Source: JBJXGC01 sp046154545 (GTDB taxonomy: Bacteria > Chloroflexota > Dehalococcoidia > Tepidiformales > Tepidiformaceae). Taken from it: a stretch of DNA of 19,958 nt. The notes under the pieces are model-generated. The model was given only the letters and a program-made list of their open reading frames with translations. It was not told the DNA's origin and made no database searches. The stretch spans positions 1 to 19,958 of the forward strand of contig JBJXGC010000163.1 of the NCBI GenBank assembly GCA_046154545.1, read 5' to 3'. The position numbers and the translations under genes were made by a program. Below, piece after piece: positions 1 through 6,945 of this stretch (within the stretch, counting starts at the first letter, position 1; the number at the start of each line of letters is the position of its first letter).

Positions 1-527
1 ACCTGCCAGCCGACGAACGGGACTTCGGTCTCGAGATCGAAGGTGGCCATCATCTGGGCGAGCTGGAAGTACAGGGTGATGAGCATCGTGATGCCGACGA
101 CCTCGGCGTCCGAGCGCGTTCCCCGCATCGCGGCGAAGGCGGCGTCCGAAGGGCGCTGGTTCGCAGATAGCTCGTCCACATAGGCCAGGAGCGCGCGCTC
201 ATCCGCCGAGAAGAGGGTGCTCGTCGCCCAGTCGGTGACGCCGTTGATGTCGGCGTCCGTGAGGCCGGCCTCGCGGGCGATGCGGACGTGCTGGTGCCAC
301 TCGTAGCGGCTCTGCCTATCGAAGGCGGCGCGGAGGATGACCAGCTCCCGCACGCGGGGCGTGAGCCCGCTCGCCCGCCAGACGCTGAGGGCGTCCAGCC
401 GGATCTCCGGGTTCACCATCAACAGGCGCATGATGTTGAGCAACGGCCCGCGCTCGCTGGCGCGGTCCCAGCGGGTCTGCATCTCCGGGTCGAGCGTCTC
501 GCGCGTGGGCAGGGTGAGTCGAGCCAT
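1..527 (-). CDS. Carboxymuconolactone decarboxylase / AhpD-fold family protein (3' end cut by window)
   Basis: The first 175 codons of a protein are present; reading runs off base 1 without a stop. The middle matches the family core: RVRELVILRAAF (about residues 58-69) followed by YEWHQH (75-80) and IAREAGLT, the segment that carries the acid/base and His residues in carboxymuconolactone decarboxylase-like proteins. There is no CxxC, so an AhpD-type peroxidase-reductase role is unlikely. A second all-helical segment (about 105-165) completes the fold, so only a few residues are probably missing. The ATG at 527 is preceded by AGGTG about 8 bases upstream. It is the last visible gene of a minus-strand run with an alcohol dehydrogenase and a crotonase, which suggests catabolism of a cyclic or aromatic-derived acid, but the substrate cannot be read from sequence. 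Family call firm, exact function unknown. Confidence 0.85.
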   Translation of the reverse strand, partial: MARLTLPTRETLDPEMQTRWDRASERGPLLNIMRLLMVNPEIRLDALSVWRASGLTPRVRELVILRAAFDRQSRYEWHQHVRIAREAGLTDADINGVTDWATSTLFSADERALLAYVDELSANQRPSDAAFAAMRGTRSDAEVVGITMLITLYFQLAQMMATFDLETEVPFVGWQ

Positions 528-540
528 GGTAGGAACACCT

Positions 541-591
541 CCGGCGGCGGATTCTACAGCCCGTGGGCAGGCTGTCTCCCCCGGCGGCGGA
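541..591. repeat. Short direct repeat and stem-loop between two catabolic genes
   Basis: The 11-mer CCGGCGGCGGA occurs at 541-551 and again at 581-591. Between the copies ACAGCC (556-561) and GGCTGT (570-575) form a perfect 6-bp stem with an 8-base loop. There is no T-run on either side, so this is not a classic terminator. It could tune transcript stability or read-through between the dehydrogenase gene (ends 597) and the gene starting at 527. Confidence 0.35.
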
Positions 592-596
592 CGCGG

Positions 597-1691
597 CTAC
601 CCGAAGGTGATAATCCCACGGCCGTTCTCGTGGTTCTCCAGGGCCTCGAACCCTTCGTTGATGCGGGCGAGGGGGTAGTGACGCTGGATGAGGCCGGCGA
701 CATCGATTACGCCTCGCTGATGAAAGTCGACCATCTTGCCGAAGAGTTCGTGCGGACTACCTGAGCCGTAATACGAACCGACCAGCCGCTTCTGGTTGCG
801 CACCAGGTCGACCATGTCGATGGGCGCACGTTCGCCCGCGGGCGCGAGGCCGATCATCACGGCGGTGCCAGTCTTGCGCAGGCTATCGACCGCCTGGCTG
901 ATGGTCTTGGCGCTGCCGTAGGCGTCGAAGGCGTAGTCCACCCCGCCGCCCGTGAGTTCCTTGATCGCCTCCACAGGATCGACCTTCGCAGCGTTCACCA
1001 GGTCGGTGGCGCCGAAGCGCTTCGTGAACTCGAGCTTGTGGTCGTAGAGGTCGACCGCGATCACCCGGGCCGCGTTCATGAGCCGCGCGCCCTGGATGAC
1101 GTTCAGGCCGACGCCACCACAGCCGAAGACGGCGACCGTCGCGCCCGCCTTGATGCCCGGGGCGTTGATGACGGCCCCAACACCGGTGGTCACGCAGCAG
1201 CCGATGAGCGCCGCCACCTCCATCGAGACATCTGCCGGCACGGGATAGCAGGCCTGGGCCGGGACGACGGACTGCTCGGAGAAGACGCTGATCTTCGACA
1301 TCTGGCCGACGTCGTTGCCTTCGCGGTCGCGGAAGCGGAAGGTGCCGTCCATCTGCTTCGTCCCGGCGTTGCGGAAGGTGTCGCAGAGGTTCGGGAAGCC
1401 GTCGCGGCAGCTCTTGCAGTAGCCACAGTCGGAGACGAAGGAGAGGATGCAGCGGTCGCCGGGGCGGAGGCCGCTGACGCCCTCCCCGAGCGACTCGACG
1501 GTGCCCGCGCCTTCGTGGCCGAGGGCAGCCGGCAGCGGAAGCGAGCCCGTGCCGTGGATGACGTGGTGGTCGCTGGCGCAGATGCCGGCGGCGCCCATCT
1601 TGACGAGCACCTCGCCGCGCTTCGGCGGTTCGACATCGATCTCCACGACCTGGAGAGGTTGGTTCACTTCGTAGAGGACTGCGGCTTTCAT
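597..1691 (-). CDS. Zinc-dependent alcohol dehydrogenase (MDR family)
   Basis: A 364-residue medium-chain dehydrogenase, a normal length. The N-terminal GroES-like domain carries the catalytic-zinc set: C38 in GICASDHH, H59-E60 in GHEGAG, and C165/C166. The structural-zinc lobe is complete as CxxCxxCx7C (C89, C92, C95, C103). The Rossmann domain begins at about 187 with GCGGVG (190-195), and D214 at the end of the second strand points to NAD rather than NADP. It should oxidise an alcohol or reduce an aldehyde in the cytoplasm. The class III/NDMA-type look of the structural lobe is suggestive only; substrate unknown. The ATG at 1691 has GAGGAG with 5-6 bases of spacing. It lies 87 bases downstream of the crotonase gene and probably shares its transcript. 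Confidence 0.93.
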   Translation of the reverse strand: MKAAVLYEVNQPLQVVEIDVEPPKRGEVLVKMGAAGICASDHHVIHGTGSLPLPAALGHEGAGTVESLGEGVSGLRPGDRCILSFVSDCGYCKSCRDGFPNLCDTFRNAGTKQMDGTFRFRDREGNDVGQMSKISVFSEQSVVPAQACYPVPADVSMEVAALIGCCVTTGVGAVINAPGIKAGATVAVFGCGGVGLNVIQGARLMNAARVIAVDLYDHKLEFTKRFGATDLVNAAKVDPVEAIKELTGGGVDYAFDAYGSAKTISQAVDSLRKTGTAVMIGLAPAGERAPIDMVDLVRNQKRLVGSYYGSGSPHELFGKMVDFHQRGVIDVAGLIQRHYPLARINEGFEALENHENGRGIITFG

Positions 1692-1707
1692 GGGGGCTCC
1701 TCGTGGG

Positions 1708-1735
1708 TTCTGAGTGCTGAGTTCGGGGTTCTGCG
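1708..1735. repeat. Four imperfect tandem heptamers in the leader of the alcohol dehydrogenase gene
   Basis: Reading the plus strand, 1708-1735 splits into TTCTGAG, TGCTGAG, TTCGGGG and TTCTGCG, four adjacent 7-base units that share TTCTGAG as consensus. They lie 17-44 bases upstream of the dehydrogenase ATG on the minus strand. They could be a binding array, a slippage-born microsatellite or chance. Confidence 0.35.
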
Positions 1736-1778
1736 TGGCCTAACGCAACGGACAAGAGAACTCCAACCGGCGCCGGGC

Positions 1779-2567
1779 TTAACGCGCGAAGTTCGGGGGA
1801 CGCTTCTCAAGGAAGGCCGCGACGGCCTCTTTGTGGTCGGGCTCGCCACGCGCGGCGGCGTTCATCGCGTTTTCGCGCAGCATCACGGAGGAGACGTCCA
1901 TGTCGGTGGCGTTCAACTGGAAGGCGCGGCGGACGCGGGCCACGGCGGCGGGTGCATGGGCCGCGATCGCTTCGCCGATGGCGACGGCCCGGTCGAGCAG
2001 CTTCTCCTGGGGGACGACATCGGTCACGAGCCCCGCGGCGAGCGCTTCCTGGGGTCCGACCATCCGGGCCGTCAGGCACCACTCCTGGGCCCGTCCGAGG
2101 CCCACGAGCTGCGTGAGGAAGTACGAGCTGGCCAGCTCGGGCACAAGCGCCATCTTGACGAAGAAGAAGCCGAAGCGGGCGTCCTCGCTGGCGATGCGGA
2201 CGTCCATCGGCAGGACATGGGTCACGCCGACGCCGACGGCCGCGCCGTTAATGGCCGCGATCGTGGGCTTCGGCATGCGCCGCAGAAACGCGACCCAGTT
2301 GTCCTCGCCGGCGGTTGCCGAACCGCGGGCGGGGGCGTTCCCCGCGAGCTGCTGGGCCCAGCCGCCGACATCGGCGCCGGAGCAGTAGGCCCGGCCGGCG
2401 CCAGTGAACACAACGGCGCCGATCGCGGGGTCGGCGTTGGCGTCCTCTACCGCGTCCTTCAACTCGTGCATCATCGGGTCGTTCCAGGCGTTGAGCCGCT
2501 CAGGCCGGTTGAGGGTGAGGATCCGGACGCGCCCGCGCTGTTCGCTGAGGATGTGTTCGTAGGTCAC
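1779..2567 (-). CDS. Enoyl-CoA hydratase/isomerase (crotonase) family protein
   Basis: A 262-residue crotonase-fold protein, the usual single-domain length. The oxyanion-hole segments are clear: CSGADV (62-67) and NGAAVGVG (107-114). The two glutamates of classical enoyl-CoA hydratase are absent by eye alignment: the GGGCELA position reads GVGVTHV, and the PEILLG position reads FFFVKM. A different acid is present in LVPELASSY (E144 here), at the place used by delta3,delta2-enoyl-CoA isomerases of the peroxisomal ECI2 type. An isomerase role on an acyl-CoA is therefore more likely than hydration. The GTG start at 2567 has AAGGAG about 7 bases upstream and overlaps the stop of the preceding small gene as GTGA, implying translational coupling. 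Any longer reading frame upstream is an open-frame artefact. Fold firm, reaction inferred. Confidence 0.9.
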   Translation of the reverse strand: MTYEHILSEQRGRVRILTLNRPERLNAWNDPMMHELKDAVEDANADPAIGAVVFTGAGRAYCSGADVGGWAQQLAGNAPARGSATAGEDNWVAFLRRMPKPTIAAINGAAVGVGVTHVLPMDVRIASEDARFGFFFVKMALVPELASSYFLTQLVGLGRAQEWCLTARMVGPQEALAAGLVTDVVPQEKLLDRAVAIGEAIAAHAPAAVARVRRAFQLNATDMDVSSVMLRENAMNAAARGEPDHKEAVAAFLEKRPPNFAR

Positions 2568-2848
2568 TGACTGTCTCCTTTTCGGGCCGCCGCGGCGGGG
2601 AAGCCTTGCATAAAGCGCTGCATCATTTCGGGGTTGAGCCAGTTCCAGGGCGCGTTGGCCGTCTGCCGCAGCCACTGGTCCCACTCTTTGGCGGCCTCGC
2701 TCGCCAGTTGGCCAAGTTCGACGTTCGCCTGGACGAGGGCCGAAGCAGCCGAGAAGAGTTCGCCCCAGCGGGCGAGCACGGCGCCATACTGTTGGCCGAA
2801 CTCGAGCGCCTGGTCCGAAGGCCCAAAGAATCCCCGCCGTTGCGCCAT
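2564..2848 (-). CDS. Small helical protein of unknown function heading the catabolic operon
   Basis: A 94-residue soluble protein that I do not recognise. It looks all-helical: residues 12-55 form an amphipathic, Ala/Leu-rich stretch, followed by an aromatic segment with WDQWLRQ, NAPWNWLNPEMM and a Phe/Met-rich tail. No signal peptide, no membrane segment, no cysteine. The ATG at 2848 is preceded by a run of seven G that can act as a ribosome binding site. Its TGA overlaps the GTG of the crotonase gene, which argues that it is a real translated gene with a linked job, perhaps a phasin-like or subunit-type accessory protein. That is a guess from composition and context only. Confidence 0.7.
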   Translation of the reverse strand: MAQRRGFFGPSDQALEFGQQYGAVLARWGELFSAASALVQANVELGQLASEAAKEWDQWLRQTANAPWNWLNPEMMQRFMQGFPAAAARKGDSQ

Positions 2849-2868
2849 GATATCCCCCCCGGGCGCTG

Positions 2869-2898
2869 ACTATGCGGGATCGAGGGCGGCGTGGACAA
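2869..2898 (-). promoter_or_regulatory. Candidate promoter of the minus-strand catabolic operon
   Basis: On the minus strand TTGTCC (2898-2893) and CATAGT (2874-2869) are separated by 18 bp. The predicted transcript would begin near 2862, just ahead of the G-run and the ATG at 2848. The match to consensus is moderate. Confidence 0.35.
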
Positions 2899-2916
2899 GC
2901 CCCGGGGAATTCAGAA

Positions 2917-2954
2917 CATGTGTGTTGACATGCGCACATGCGTTCGGATATTCT
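2917..2954 (+). promoter_or_regulatory. Promoter with overlapping inverted repeat upstream of the small membrane protein
   Basis: TTGACA (2925-2930) and TATTCT (2949-2954) with an 18-bp spacer make a good sigma70-type promoter; the transcript would start near 2961. CATGTG (2917-2922) and CACATG (2935-2940) form an inverted repeat with a 12-base centre that brackets the -35 box, as expected for a dimeric repressor or activator site. The site also lies upstream of the divergent catabolic operon, so it could serve both. Confidence 0.55.
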
Positions 2955-2985
2955 TCCGTACACCTACCGAACGGATGTGCTAGTA

Positions 2986-3198
2986 ATGGTGAACCCGTGG
3001 CTCACGCTCCTCATCGACCTGGTCCTCATTGGCGGCGCAACGGCCATCATCGCCTCGATGGTTGTTGAGTACCGCACGCATCGGCTCCCCCACGTCGGGC
3101 TCGTACGCACGCCCCGGGCGCGCGTCCGGGTGGACCCGTTTGAGGCACGGACGCGGCGTCCGGCCGTCGGCTCAGCCCGGCGCCGGCTCGCGGCCTGA
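2986..3198 (+). CDS. Small single-pass membrane protein, function unknown
   Basis: A 70-residue protein with one hydrophobic helix at about residues 5-26 (LTLLIDLVLIGGATAIIASM), then a basic, Arg-rich tail of about 40 residues that would stay in the cytoplasm by the positive-inside rule. I recognise no family. The start is set by the promoter: an in-frame ATG at 2938 falls inside the promoter and cannot be transcribed, so the ATG at 2986, about 25 bases after the predicted transcript start, is preferred; a GTG at 2977 is also possible. The ribosome binding site is weak. The long overlapping frame on the other strand has no promoter and looks like a shadow. Confidence 0.5.
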   Translation: MVNPWLTLLIDLVLIGGATAIIASMVVEYRTHRLPHVGLVRTPRARVRVDPFEARTRRPAVGSARRRLAA

Positions 3199-3225
3199 CG
3201 GGAGGCAGGGCCGTACGTCTGAGTA

Positions 3226-3272
3226 GCGGAGGGCCGAATTGCCAGCTCCCTCCTGGCCTTCGCGCCCTCCGC
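3226..3272. terminator. Long nested hairpin between convergent genes
   Basis: GCGGAGGGC (3226-3234) and GCCCTCCGC (3264-3272) are a perfect 9-bp inverted repeat. Inside the 29-base loop GCCAG (3241-3245) pairs with CTGGC (3253-3257). It lies between the ends of two convergent genes (3198 and 3319), so a two-way terminator is the simplest reading, but neither side has a T-run. Confidence 0.5.
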
Positions 3273-3318
3273 CATCCCTCGCACGGCTCAGCCCAGGCAC
3301 CGGTTCGACCCGAGGGTC

Positions 3319-5574
3319 TCAGGCGCGCACCCGGCGCGGCCGGACGTCCCGCTGGCGGGGACGCTTACCCTCAATCGCCCGCTCGACGGAACGCACCCCG
3401 GCGATGATTTCGATCCGGGACAGGAGGCGCGACAGTTGAGCGATGCCCGTCGTCTCGAGTGTGCAAAGGACGCTCACGCCGCCGTCGCTGTTCTCGATGG
3501 TGCGGACGCCGATCATGTTCACCTTGTCTTCGGTGACCACCGTGGTGATGTCGCGCAGCAGCCCCACGCGGTCCCAGGCCTCGATACGGATGGCAACCGG
3601 GTAGAGGCGTGAGACGGTACCCCACTCGACGGCCACGATCCGCTCGCGTTCCGCTTCGTTCAGGACGTTCAGGCAATCGGCGCGGTGGACCGTGACGCCA
3701 CGAGCCCGTGTCACGTAGCCCGCGATCTGATCGCCGGGCACGGGCCGGCAACAGGAGGCCATGGTGGTGAGGAGGTTGCCCACGCCCAGGACGCGCATGC
3801 CCGGAGACCCCAGCACGGCCGGCCCCGGGTGGTCGGGCATGGCCGGAGGCGGCTCGGCGGCCGCTTCCTCGTCCTGGATCATGGCGCCAAGGCGGCGAGC
3901 GATCGTGACGGTGCTGACGCCGCCGTAGCCGACAGCCGCGAGGAAGTCTTCCCAGTGCACGTAGCCGAACATTCCCAGGATCACGTCCTGGCGGTCGCTC
4001 AGATCGACGGCGAGGCGCCGCATCTCCTTCTCGAGCATCTCGCGCCCGCGCTCGATGTTCTCGGCGCGCTCCTGCTTGCGGAACCACTGGCGGATCTTCT
4101 CCTTCGAGTGCGTCGTCCGGATGTAGCCGAGGTTCGGGTTCAGCCAGTCCCGGGAGGGGCCCTTGCTGGTGCGGCTGCGCATGATCTCGACGACATCGCC
4201 GGTCTTGATCGTGCTGTTCAGCGACACCATCCGGCCGTTCACCTTCGAGCCGACGGTCTGATGGCCGAGGTCCGTGTGGATGCGATAGGCGAAATCGAGC
4301 GGCGTAGCGCCAGCCGGCAGGTCCAGCACTTCACCCTTCGGGGTGAAGACGAAGACCTGGTCGTGGAAGATGTCGGTCTTGACCGATTCGATGAACTCCT
4401 CAGCCCCGGCGAGGTCACGCTGCCAATCGAGGAGCTGGCGCAGCCAGGCGATGCGCTCCTCGTCCCGGCCGGAGCGGCCGCCTTCTTTGTACCGCCAGTG
4501 GGCCGCGACGCCGTATTCGGCGACACGGTGCATATCATGGGTCCGGATCTGGATCTCCAGGGGCCGCCCGCCGATTGAGACAACCGTCGTGTGGAGCGAC
4601 TGGTACATGCTGTCTTTGGGGTTCGCGATGTAGTCGTCGAATTGGCCGGGGAGCGGCCGCCAGAGGTGATGGACCACACCGAGGGCGTGATAACACTCGG
4701 CGACGGAATCGACGAGCACGCGGACGGCCAGCAGGTCGTAGATCTGGTCGAAGGACTTCGCCTGGTCGGAGTAGCGCTCCATCTTCTGGTAGATGCTGAA
4801 GATGTGCTTGGCGCGGCCGTTGACGTCGGCCTTGATGCCGGCTTCGATCAGTTGCGCCGCGAGGACATCGGTGGCGTCCTGGATGTACTTCTCGCGCTGG
4901 TCGCGCCGCGAGGCGAGCAGCTCGGCTATCTCCTTGTACTTGCGGGGGTCGAGGTAGCGGAAGGAGAGGTCTTCGAGTTCCCACTTAATCTGCCAGACGC
5001 CCAGGCGGTTGGCGAGGGGGGCGAAGATCTCGATCGTCTCGCGGGCGATGCGGCGCTGTTTGTCCTCGCCCATGGCGTCCAGCGTGCGCATGTTGTGGAG
5101 CCGGTCGCAGAGCTTGATGAGGACAACGCGGACATCTTCGGCCATGGCAAGGAACATCTTGCGGAGGTTTTGGGCCTGTACGCTGTCGCGGGCCGGCTGC
5201 TCGCCTTCGCCAAGCTGGAATGGGATCTTGTCCAGCTTGGTCAGGCCATCCACGAGCTTCGCCACCTCGACGCCGAACTTCTTGCGGATCTGGTCGTTGC
5301 TGACGCCGCAGTCTTCCTGGACGTCGTGGAGGAATGCAGCGGCGAGGGCGTTCTGGTCGAGTTCGAGGCCAGCCACGGCGAGGGTGACCGCGACGGGATG
5401 GGTGATGTAGGGGTCGCCAGACTTGCGGAACTGGCCCTCGTGGCAGTCACGAGCGAACTCGTAGGCTTCGCGCACGATGCCCAGGCGTTCCTCAGGAATG
5501 TAGAGGGCGGCGCGTGCGAAGACGGCTTCGGCGGTCACGCCTGGAGCCGCGGCCTCGTCCGTACGCGTCGTCAA
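3319..5574 (-). CDS. rel: Rel/SpoT-family (p)ppGpp synthetase/hydrolase
   Basis: A long RelA/SpoT homologue (751 residues from the chosen start) that makes and probably degrades the alarmone (p)ppGpp. Order of domains: HD hydrolase with H59 (HPVAV), HDVQED (83-88) and DRLHN (157-161) all intact; synthetase at about 235-365 with MYQSLHTTV and EIQIRTHDMH; TGS at about 405-470; a Cys-containing segment with SCCRPVPGD; and a C-terminal ACT domain starting near IRIEAWDRVGLL. The synthetase loop reads QFDD (311-314), closer to the ExDD of monofunctional RelA than to the RxKD of bifunctional Rel. The frame is open back to an ATG at 5625, but the TTG at 5574 has AGAGGG with ideal 5-base spacing, so I prefer it. 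It diverges from hisS, a gene whose product controls tRNA charging, the signal Rel senses. Confidence 0.95.
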   Translation of the reverse strand: MTTRTDEAAAPGVTAEAVFARAALYIPEERLGIVREAYEFARDCHEGQFRKSGDPYITHPVAVTLAVAGLELDQNALAAAFLHDVQEDCGVSNDQIRKKFGVEVAKLVDGLTKLDKIPFQLGEGEQPARDSVQAQNLRKMFLAMAEDVRVVLIKLCDRLHNMRTLDAMGEDKQRRIARETIEIFAPLANRLGVWQIKWELEDLSFRYLDPRKYKEIAELLASRRDQREKYIQDATDVLAAQLIEAGIKADVNGRAKHIFSIYQKMERYSDQAKSFDQIYDLLAVRVLVDSVAECYHALGVVHHLWRPLPGQFDDYIANPKDSMYQSLHTTVVSIGGRPLEIQIRTHDMHRVAEYGVAAHWRYKEGGRSGRDEERIAWLRQLLDWQRDLAGAEEFIESVKTDIFHDQVFVFTPKGEVLDLPAGATPLDFAYRIHTDLGHQTVGSKVNGRMVSLNSTIKTGDVVEIMRSRTSKGPSRDWLNPNLGYIRTTHSKEKIRQWFRKQERAENIERGREMLEKEMRRLAVDLSDRQDVILGMFGYVHWEDFLAAVGYGGVSTVTIARRLGAMIQDEEAAAEPPPAMPDHPGPAVLGSPGMRVLGVGNLLTTMASCCRPVPGDQIAGYVTRARGVTVHRADCLNVLNEAERERIVAVEWGTVSRLYPVAIRIEAWDRVGLLRDITTVVTEDKVNMIGVRTIENSDGGVSVLCTLETTGIAQLSRLLSRIEIIAGVRSVERAIEGKRPRQRDVRPRRVRA

Positions 5575-5586
5575 ACCAGCCCTCTT

Positions 5587-5616
5587 TTGCCGGGAGTTGC
5601 TGTGGAATCTTATGCT
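5587..5616 (+). promoter_or_regulatory. Candidate hisS promoter, back-to-back with rel
   Basis: TTGCCG (5587-5592) and TATGCT (5611-5616) with an 18-bp spacer predict a transcript start near 5622, about 32 bases before the hisS ATG. On the minus strand TAAGAT (5612-5607) could be the -10 of rel and would overlap the hisS -10; I see no good -35 for it. Confidence 0.5.
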
Positions 5617-5653
5617 AACACGCATCCATCCGTCCGGACGATTCGAAAACCCA

Positions 5654-6934
5654 ATGGCAGAACGTTTTCAGACACCCCGCGGCATGCAGGACGTGCTTCC
5701 CGCCATGCAGCCCTATTGGGACGCGATCCACGCCGCGATCCGTGAAGTGACCCGCCTCTACGGGTTCCGCCGCATCGACACGCCCGTGTTCGAAGTGGCC
5801 GGCGTCTTCGAAAAGGGCACCGGCGACACGACCGACATCGTGGAAAAAGAGATGTACGTCTTCACCGACCGCGACGGTGAGCGCATGGCCCTGACGCCCG
5901 AGGCGACGCCCGCCATCTGCCGGGCCTACCTCGAACACGGCATGGCGAGCTGGCCCCAGCCGGTGCGGCTCTACACCACCCACCAGATGTTCCGCCACGA
6001 CCGGCCGCAGAAGGGCCGCTACCGCCAGCACACGCAGTTCGACTGTGAGGTCCTCGGCTCGACCGACCCACTCGTCGACGCGGAAGTGATCCAGCTCCTC
6101 TGGCGCACGTATGAGCGCCTCGGTATCCGCAACCTCGGCGTCCGTCTTAACTCGATCGACGACATCGAGCCGCGGCGGGCCTACGTCGAGCGCCTGCGCG
6201 CCTACTACGGGCCCCACGCGGAGCGTCTCTCGCCCGACAGCCAGCGCCGCCTCGAACGGAACGCCCTCCGTCTCCTCGACTCCAAAGACGAACGCGACCA
6301 GCCGTTCAAGGACGGCGCCCCGAAGCTCATCGACCAGCTCAGCGAGCCGGCGGCCGAGCACCACGCGGCCGTGATGGCGGCGCTCCGGGCGGCCGGCATC
6401 CCCTTCGAAGTCGATCCCCTGTTGGTGCGCGGGCTCGACTACTACAACCGGACCGTGTTCGAAATCGTCCCGACCGATGACGAACGGGCCCAGAGCACGA
6501 TCGGGGCGGGCGGCCGATACGACGGACTGGTCGAAATCCTCGGCGGACCGCCGACCCCGGGCATGGGCTTCGGCACCGGCTTCGAACGGATCATCATCGA
6601 GATGCAGAAGTACGAAGCCGCGTTCCCGGAGGAGGCGCTGGCCAGCGTCTACCTCGTGCATCGCGGCGCGGGGTCGCAGCCAGTCGCCTTCGGCCTGGCC
6701 GGGGACCTACGCGCCGCCGGGATCCCGGCGATCGTCGGAGAGAGCGGGCGGTCCATGAAGGCCCAGTTCCGGGCCGCCGACGCCTCAGGGGCGCGGTTCG
6801 CCGTTATCATCGCGGAACAGGAGATCGAGCGGGGCACGGCGATGCTCAAGCACCTCCGAGGTGACGGCGAGCAGCAGGAGCTCCCGCTGGCCGCAATCGC
6901 CGGCGAAATCAGTGCACGGCTCGGCGAACGGTAG
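5654..6934 (+). CDS. hisS: Histidine--tRNA ligase
   Basis: A class II aminoacyl-tRNA synthetase of 426 residues, the normal bacterial HisRS length; it charges tRNA-His in the cytoplasm. Visible signatures: TPEATPAICR (81-90), motif 2 FRHDRPQKGRYRQH (113-126), the histidine-binding LVRGLDYYNRTVFE (257-270), GAGGRYDGL (284-292) and motif 3 GMGFGTGFER (303-312). The C-terminal anticodon-binding domain follows from about 325 (AGDLRAAGIPAIV). The ATG at 5654 gives the expected MAERFQTPRGMQDVLP N-terminus; the frame is open further upstream, but those starts precede or overlap the predicted -10. No strong Shine-Dalgarno is visible. The divergent neighbour is rel, matching the common relA/hisS neighbourhood in Gram-positive bacteria. 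Confidence 0.97.
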   Translation: MAERFQTPRGMQDVLPAMQPYWDAIHAAIREVTRLYGFRRIDTPVFEVAGVFEKGTGDTTDIVEKEMYVFTDRDGERMALTPEATPAICRAYLEHGMASWPQPVRLYTTHQMFRHDRPQKGRYRQHTQFDCEVLGSTDPLVDAEVIQLLWRTYERLGIRNLGVRLNSIDDIEPRRAYVERLRAYYGPHAERLSPDSQRRLERNALRLLDSKDERDQPFKDGAPKLIDQLSEPAAEHHAAVMAALRAAGIPFEVDPLLVRGLDYYNRTVFEIVPTDDERAQSTIGAGGRYDGLVEILGGPPTPGMGFGTGFERIIIEMQKYEAAFPEEALASVYLVHRGAGSQPVAFGLAGDLRAAGIPAIVGESGRSMKAQFRAADASGARFAVIIAEQEIERGTAMLKHLRGDGEQQELPLAAIAGEISARLGER

Positions 6935-6945
6935 GGACGGCCATG

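Noticed and set aside
1767..1776. CCGGCGCCGG palindrome downstream of the crotonase coding end
   Set aside because: Loopless, GC-only and expected by chance at this base composition; no T-run for a terminator.
1038..2570. A 510-codon open frame on the plus strand
   Set aside because: It is antisense to the dehydrogenase and crotonase, which have full family motifs; its product is Asp/Gly/His-rich low-complexity typical of a high-GC shadow frame.
2964..3284. A 106-codon open frame on the minus strand opposite the small membrane protein
   Set aside because: Arg/Ser/Thr-rich with no motif; the plus strand has a promoter and a clear membrane helix.
4591..5745. A 384-codon open frame on the plus strand
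   Set aside because: Antisense to rel, running into hisS in the wrong frame; the rel protein has every expected domain here.
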